Below, in pieces: positions 61,167 to 64,000 of a DNA stretch of 64,000 nucleotides; the stretch's first letter is position 1, and each line of letters opens with the position of its first letter. The DNA comes from Bacteroidales bacterium MB20-C3-3 (GTDB lineage: Bacteria; Bacteroidota; Bacteroidia; Bacteroidales; UBA932). The DNA is taken from assembly GCA_035609245.1 (NCBI GenBank), contig CP141202.1:806001-870000 (forward strand). Reading direction: 5' to 3'. Below the pieces are notes generated by a model. It did not search any database, had not been told where the DNA came from, and saw only the letters and a program-made list of their open reading frames with translations. Both the position numbers and the translations under genes were made by a program.

Positions 61167-61322
61167 TCAGTACTTAACAAAACTATATTTCTCCCTTAAC
61201 TCCTGTTTCTCTTCAGTGGTTAATGTGGAGAAATATCCTTTCCATCCGGGGCAGAAGTTGATGTGCCAACGCCAGAATCTACCGATAAATGATTTAGGAT
61301 TATTGTCATACTTAGCTCTCAT
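61167..61322 (-). CDS. Small conserved-looking protein (51 residues)
   Basis: From the ATG at 61322 the minus strand reads MRAKYDNNPKSFIGRFWRWH, then INFCPGWKGYFSTLTTEEKQ, ELREKYSFVKY. The composition, with two Trp pairs and a single Cys, looks like real protein, and proteins with this WRWH..CPGWK pattern are, to my recollection, common in Bacteroidota. The upstream frame extends into repeat (i) and is not genuine. Convergent with the DUF134 gene. Function unknown. Confidence 0.65.
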   Translation of the reverse strand: MRAKYDNNPKSFIGRFWRWHINFCPGWKGYFSTLTTEEKQELREKYSFVKY

Positions 61323-61352
61323 CGGGCACTCTTCAAATGTAGAAAGAGGGAG

Positions 61353-61490
61353 ACCTTGCCACAGTTTTTGGCAAGTTATTGTATTTCTTATGTTTGCGAA
61401 GAGAATTTTCTTGACAGCATCTTCGTTTTTCAAAAAATGACTGCAGCAAATAGCTCTAAACTTGATACTTGCCAAAAACTGTGGCAAGGT
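61353..61490. repeat. Family 1 REPIN-like unit (i), 138 bp
   Basis: Complete unit with canonical halves and central CGAAGAGAATTTTCTTGACA / CAGCATCTTCGTTTTTC. It starts 30 bases upstream of the small gene ending at 61167, on the side of its start codon, so here it is at a 5' side. Confidence 0.94.
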
Positions 61491-61500
61491 GCCGGAGCTG

Positions 61501-61579
61501 AAGTTATTTCCCGCTCATTTCGCTAGCTCTTTGCGGGCTTGCGGCGCGCGGGAATAACCCGGGCTGCGAGAATAACTTC
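61501..61579. repeat. Family 2 unit with internal deletion (copy D), 79 bp
   Basis: Starts AAGTTATTTCCCGCTCATTT: the first inner 25 bases (GCAGCGGAAGGGCGGGTTAT..) are missing, probably by recombination between the two TTATTTCCCGC copies. The right side is complete. Confidence 0.88.
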
Positions 61580-62011
61580 AGGTGAGAAAGAGAGACCCCG
61601 GTGAATATCAGGATAGTCAGGCAGCTGTAACTTGTTGTTTTTTGTTAATTGACACTTTAACCGAGGGGTGACCCGTCGGATGGAGTGTTAATGCATTGAA
61701 TTACACTTCATTGCAGCGACACGGGGATTGAAGATTTTTCTGCCGGATGGCTAAACCGGCGGAGCACCGCTTAAACCGGCCAGGAACCGGCCGTATAAAC
61801 TGCGAAGCACCTTATAAATTTGGCGGATGATGTGTCGGAAGGAGGTGAAGTGGTAGACCCGTGCGGCTGTATCTAGCTTACTGAGTGCGCGTTAACACTT
61901 AATCCCGCGGATGATCCGCGGGATTAAGTGTTAACTTGAAGATATACTGTGAGTTATAGCGGTGCGGATATATAGTTTACTAATGGTCTTTGATGTGGGA
62001 AACTTTAGGGG
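61580..62011. repeat. Family 2 tail, with a second hairpin variant
   Basis: The shared tail runs from CAGCTGTAACTTGTTG (about 61620) to GTATAAACTGCGAAGCACC and GGCGGATG at about 61830. Its first hairpin (GACACTTTAACCGAGGGGTG, 61650 region) has decayed. At 61892-61934 is another perfect hairpin: outer TTAACACTTAATCC, inner CGCGGAT-G-ATCCGCG. No gene is seen. Confidence 0.75.
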
Positions 62012-62136
62012 TTGAGTGGGATATTCGTTTATCTCACAGATAATTAGATAGTTAAAATTTAGTTTTTTAAAAAGTTTTTGAAAATATGATTTGCAATTAC
62101 TTGTTTTCTAGTACTATAAACGAATATCCCTGTCAA
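62012..62136. repeat. Family 3 MITE-like unit, 125 bp (copy C)
   Basis: TTGAGTGGGATATTCGTTTA and ATAAACGAATATCCCTGTCAA ends (given by position 62116-62136), the same length as copies A and B. GTTTTTTAAAAAGTTTTTGA in the centre is conserved. Confidence 0.93.
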
Positions 62137-62216
62137 CCCAATTTCTCTTTTGTCTCTGCTCCGGAGGAATTCTGCTGCCGGGAGGAGGCATTTATATGGT
62201 GCCGGGCGGGAGGCCT

Positions 62217-62266
62217 GGCGGTTAACCGCCCGCCCGGCTTTATGTTAGCCATTCGGCAGATAATTC
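62217..62266. repeat. GGCGGTTAACCGCC palindrome segment (second copy)
   Basis: Perfect palindrome at 62217-62230 followed by CCCGGCTTTATGTTAGCCAT and TCGGCAGA, matching 52825-52870. Confidence 0.82.
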
Positions 62267-62317
62267 TGGGAGACTGGTGCGGGTCGGAACAGACGCGCGT
62301 GTATAGAGTATGCAACG

Positions 62318-62441
62318 GGCTCGGGGATTGCCTCGCAAAGCGAGGCGTTCCCCAAAGGTGGGAGCCTAAAACTAGCAAAATCCAACTGCCATAGGCAGTT
62401 TAACCAAAAAACAGACCGCCTTCAAGCTAGCTTGAGGCGGT
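62318..62441. ncRNA. Run of three hairpins, candidate structured RNA or terminators
   Basis: Three stems in 124 bases: GGGGATTGCCTCGC / GCGAGGCGTTCCCC (62319-62350), AACTGCC-ATA-GGCAGTT (62384-62400), and ACCGCCTTCAAGC / GCTTGAGGCGGT (62415-62441). The last is followed by TTCTTTCTTTTTT on the plus strand and by CTGTTTTTT on the minus strand, so it can end transcription both ways, including that of the tRNA gene. A plus-strand small RNA is possible but I see no promoter. Confidence 0.35.
62415..62441. terminator. Bidirectional terminator downstream of tRNA-Ser
   Basis: A 12-bp stem with one bulged base around AGCTAGCT and T-rich flanks on both strands; placed 47 bases after the 3' end of the tRNA-Ser gene. 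Confidence 0.75.
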
Positions 62442-62487
62442 TCTTTCTTTTTTGGTTATTACCACTTCGTGGTGGGTTTTGTCTATT

Positions 62488-62578
62488 TGGCGGAGAGAGG
62501 GGGATTCGAACCCCCGATACCCTTTTGGGGTATACGCGCTTTCCAGGCGGGCCAGTTCAACCACTCCTGCATCTCTCC
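62488..62578 (-). tRNA. tRNA-Ser, anticodon GGA
   Basis: On the minus strand the 91-base gene runs from GGAGAGATGCAGGAGTGG to CCTCTCTCCGCCA. The 7-bp acceptor stem GGAGAGA/TCTCTCC, the anticodon loop CTGGAAA with GGA, a long variable arm (CGCGTATACCCCAAAAGGG..) as in class II tRNAs, and GGTTCGAATCC of the T arm are all present. CCA is encoded. Confidence 0.97.
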
Positions 62579-62689
62579 AGTTTTGCGGTCCGGGGGTGCA
62601 AAGATATAATTTTTTAATTAATGTTGGTTGTGGCGAGCCCGAATGTTGGGGTTAGTGCTTCAAGCTAATGCTTAGTGTAGTCTCTGAGG

Positions 62690-62947
62690 TTAGTGGTTAA
62701 GGCAGGTGAGGCGTTCGCACTCGCATCGGTTGTGGGCACGGGCGAGAGCTTCGTTGATGGTTTGTTGGGCAAATGGTGGAGGTGGGGTTCCTTCATGAAG
62801 GATTGGCTCACCGGGTCCGGGGTTGTTTAGGGTGGTAATGTTTGAATAGCAAACGGAGCAAAGAACTTCTGCATTGTTTAGGTTGTTGCCGCCATCTCTT
62901 TTAATGTGGTGTACAACCAAATTGTGGTTACTGTTGCATCGTGCCAT
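62690..62947 (-). CDS. Small HNH-nuclease-like protein
   Basis: 85 residues. Residues 10-34 (LVVHHIKRDGGNNLNNAEVL, CSVCY) match the core of an HNH motif: HH-I, GG and N preceding L-C-x2-C. The usual final His is absent (CYSN). The end (INEALARAHNRCECERLTC) resembles the N-terminal zinc part of HNH proteins (ALARxxxxCEC), so the two halves appear in swapped order, as if cut from a tandem array. Activity is doubtful. Confidence 0.55.
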   Translation of the reverse strand: MARCNSNHNLVVHHIKRDGGNNLNNAEVLCSVCYSNITTLNNPGPGEPILHEGTPPPPFAQQTINEALARAHNRCECERLTCLNH

Positions 62948-63117
62948 ACGAGTGTAGTTTTAAAGGGGTTTGTGTAAATATAATATATTATATTTTTATG
63001 TAAAAGTGAGGCGGGAAAAATGTGGTGAATGGTTGAGTTGATGATTGATTATTTGAGTAATTTTGCGGATAATATTTGTATTGTGTTATTTATATAGTGT
63101 TATCTGGATTGAATATT

Positions 63118-64000
63118 ATGGACAGGTCAAAATATAATTTGGTTGTAGGGTTACTGAATAAGAAAATTCTTGTGCTGGATGGTGCAATGGGTACAATGAT
63201 TCAGCGCAGAGGTCTTACTGAGGAGGATTACAGAGGTGAGCGTTTTGCCAAATACGACCGGTCGCTGAAGGGGAATAATGATTTGCTGTCCATTACAAGG
63301 GCTGATGTGATTGCCGATATCCACCGGGAGTATTTTGAGGCTGGTGCGGATATAGTTTCCACTAATACTTTTAACGCTAATGCAATCTCTATGGCCGATT
63401 ACGGGATGGAGGGGCTTGTCTATGAGCTTAATTTTGCCGGTGCTGAACTTGCTGCAAAGGTGGCAAAGGAGTTTGGAGGTAAACTGGTGGCGGGTTCAAT
63501 GGGGCCGACAAACAGGACGGCAAGCATGTCGGCTGATGTAAATGACCCTGGTTCAAGGGGGGTAACCTTTGATGAGCTGGCGGAGGCATATGCAGAGCAG
63601 GCTCGGGGTTTGATTGATGGTGGGGTTGATATTTTGCTTGTGGAGACAGTTTTTGATACTTTAAATGCAAAAGCTGCTCTTTTTGGAATTGACAAAGTTT
63701 TTCTGGAAAAAGATATTTTTTTACCTGTAATGGTGTCCGGAACAATTACTGATGCAAGTGGAAGAACACTTACAGGACAGACTCTTGAGGCATTTCTGGT
63801 GAGTATTTCTCATTTTCCACTGCTGAGTACCGGACTCAATTGTGCACTTGGGGCGGAGCAGCTGAGGCCGTTTATCAGGGAGATTAGCGAGAAGTCGCCC
63901 TTTTTTGTGTCGGCGCACCCAAATGCGGGGTTGCCAAATGAATTTGGTGGCTATGATCAGAGTGCAGCCTACATGGCCTCTATTGCTGAAGATTTTGTGA
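63118..64000 (+). CDS. metH: Methionine synthase, cobalamin-dependent (5' part; window ends inside)
   Basis: MetH transfers the methyl group of methyltetrahydrofolate to homocysteine via cobalamin. The visible 294 residues are the homocysteine-binding domain: [75 protein letters not shown], and the zinc-ligand region [15 protein letters not shown] with its Cys. A second zinc Cys pair (GGCCGT type) and the folate, B12 and activation domains lie beyond the window. No riboswitch is recognisable in the 170 bases upstream. Confidence 0.96.
   Translation, partial: MDRSKYNLVVGLLNKKILVLDGAMGTMIQRRGLTEEDYRGERFAKYDRSLKGNNDLLSITRADVIADIHREYFEAGADIVSTNTFNANAISMADYGMEGLVYELNFAGAELAAKVAKEFGGKLVAGSMGPTNRTASMSADVNDPGSRGVTFDELAEAYAEQARGLIDGGVDILLVETVFDTLNAKAALFGIDKVFLEKDIFLPVMVSGTITDASGRTLTGQTLEAFLVSISHFPLLSTGLNCALGAEQLRPFIREISEKSPFFVSAHPNAGLPNEFGGYDQSAAYMASIAEDFV

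Noticed and set aside
62948-63117. Cobalamin or SAM riboswitch before metH
   Set aside because: No recognisable conserved box or multi-stem structure could be found in these 170 AT-rich bases.

Overview
The window looks like a chromosomal segment of a Bacteroidales (Bacteroidota) bacterium. The evidence is a SusC/SusD pair, promoters with the Bacteroidota -7 element TAnnTTTG, lipoproteins with the SCxK/SCG-type lipobox, a FISUMP-domain lipoprotein, a DUF4143 ATPase and a large Wzx/Wzy-type surface polysaccharide locus. I cannot name the species. Base composition is uneven: wzx/wzy and the glycosyltransferases (about 10.8-32 kb) are AT-rich, while the flanking genes are more balanced and the intergenic repeats are very GC-rich.

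Layout. 0-2.6 kb (minus): partial ubiX and a secreted metallophosphoesterase/PQQ-propeller protein. 2.8-36.1 kb (plus): a polysaccharide locus that begins at a clear promoter with a membrane nucleotide-sugar dehydratase, Wza-like export lipoprotein, Wzc-like kinase and HAD phosphatase. It continues with wecB/wecC (UDP-ManNAcA), wzx, wzy, glycosyltransferases, capE/capF/capG (UDP-L-FucNAc), acetyltransferases, a deacetylase/ATP-grasp pair, a PglC-type initiating transferase, and an unusual ATP-grasp / opine dehydrogenase / cobalamin-mutase-like trio. A DegT aminotransferase and a broken sugar transferase end it. Four IS elements or remnants and a 19-unit heptamer tandem repeat interrupt this locus.

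34.2-38.1 kb and 52-62 kb hold a dense set of intergenic repeats. Family 1 (about 137 bp, REPIN-like, built on the hairpin CTTGCC..GGCAAG) has seven full copies and several halves. One pair flanks a RAYT-type HUH transposase gene (37035-37922), which is probably its mobiliser. Family 2 (104-bp nested hairpin, followed by a conserved tail with a long covarying hairpin) and family 3 (exactly 125 bp with 21-bp inverted ends) occur with family 1 in composite blocks. Several family 1 copies supply the last codons and the stop codon of the gene they abut.

38.2-42.7 kb carries a RloA/RloB (AbiL-like) putative defence pair, a pRiA4b ORF-3-family gene and a decayed contractile-tail sheath gene. 43.2-51.6 kb is a set of lipoprotein, membrane and envelope genes of mostly unknown function; three of them share a 75-bp upstream element (family 4). 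53-57.6 kb is an orphan susCD pair on the minus strand. 58.7-61.3 kb holds a membrane protein plus wHTH regulator operon, a FISUMP lipoprotein, a DUF5320/DUF134 pair with a palindromic operator, and a small conserved protein. The window ends with a tRNA-Ser(GGA), a small HNH-like protein and the 5' part of metH.

The polysaccharide genes make a coherent pathway. A PglC-type enzyme starts the repeat unit on undecaprenyl phosphate; GT4 enzymes extend it with ManNAcA, FucNAc and a probable 4-amino-6-deoxy sugar. Wzx flips it, Wzy polymerises it, and the Wzc/Wza pair exports it. The deacetylase, ATP-grasp, opine dehydrogenase and B12-mutase-like proteins could add a carboxyl-alkylated amino acid as an amide. 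That last step is inference.
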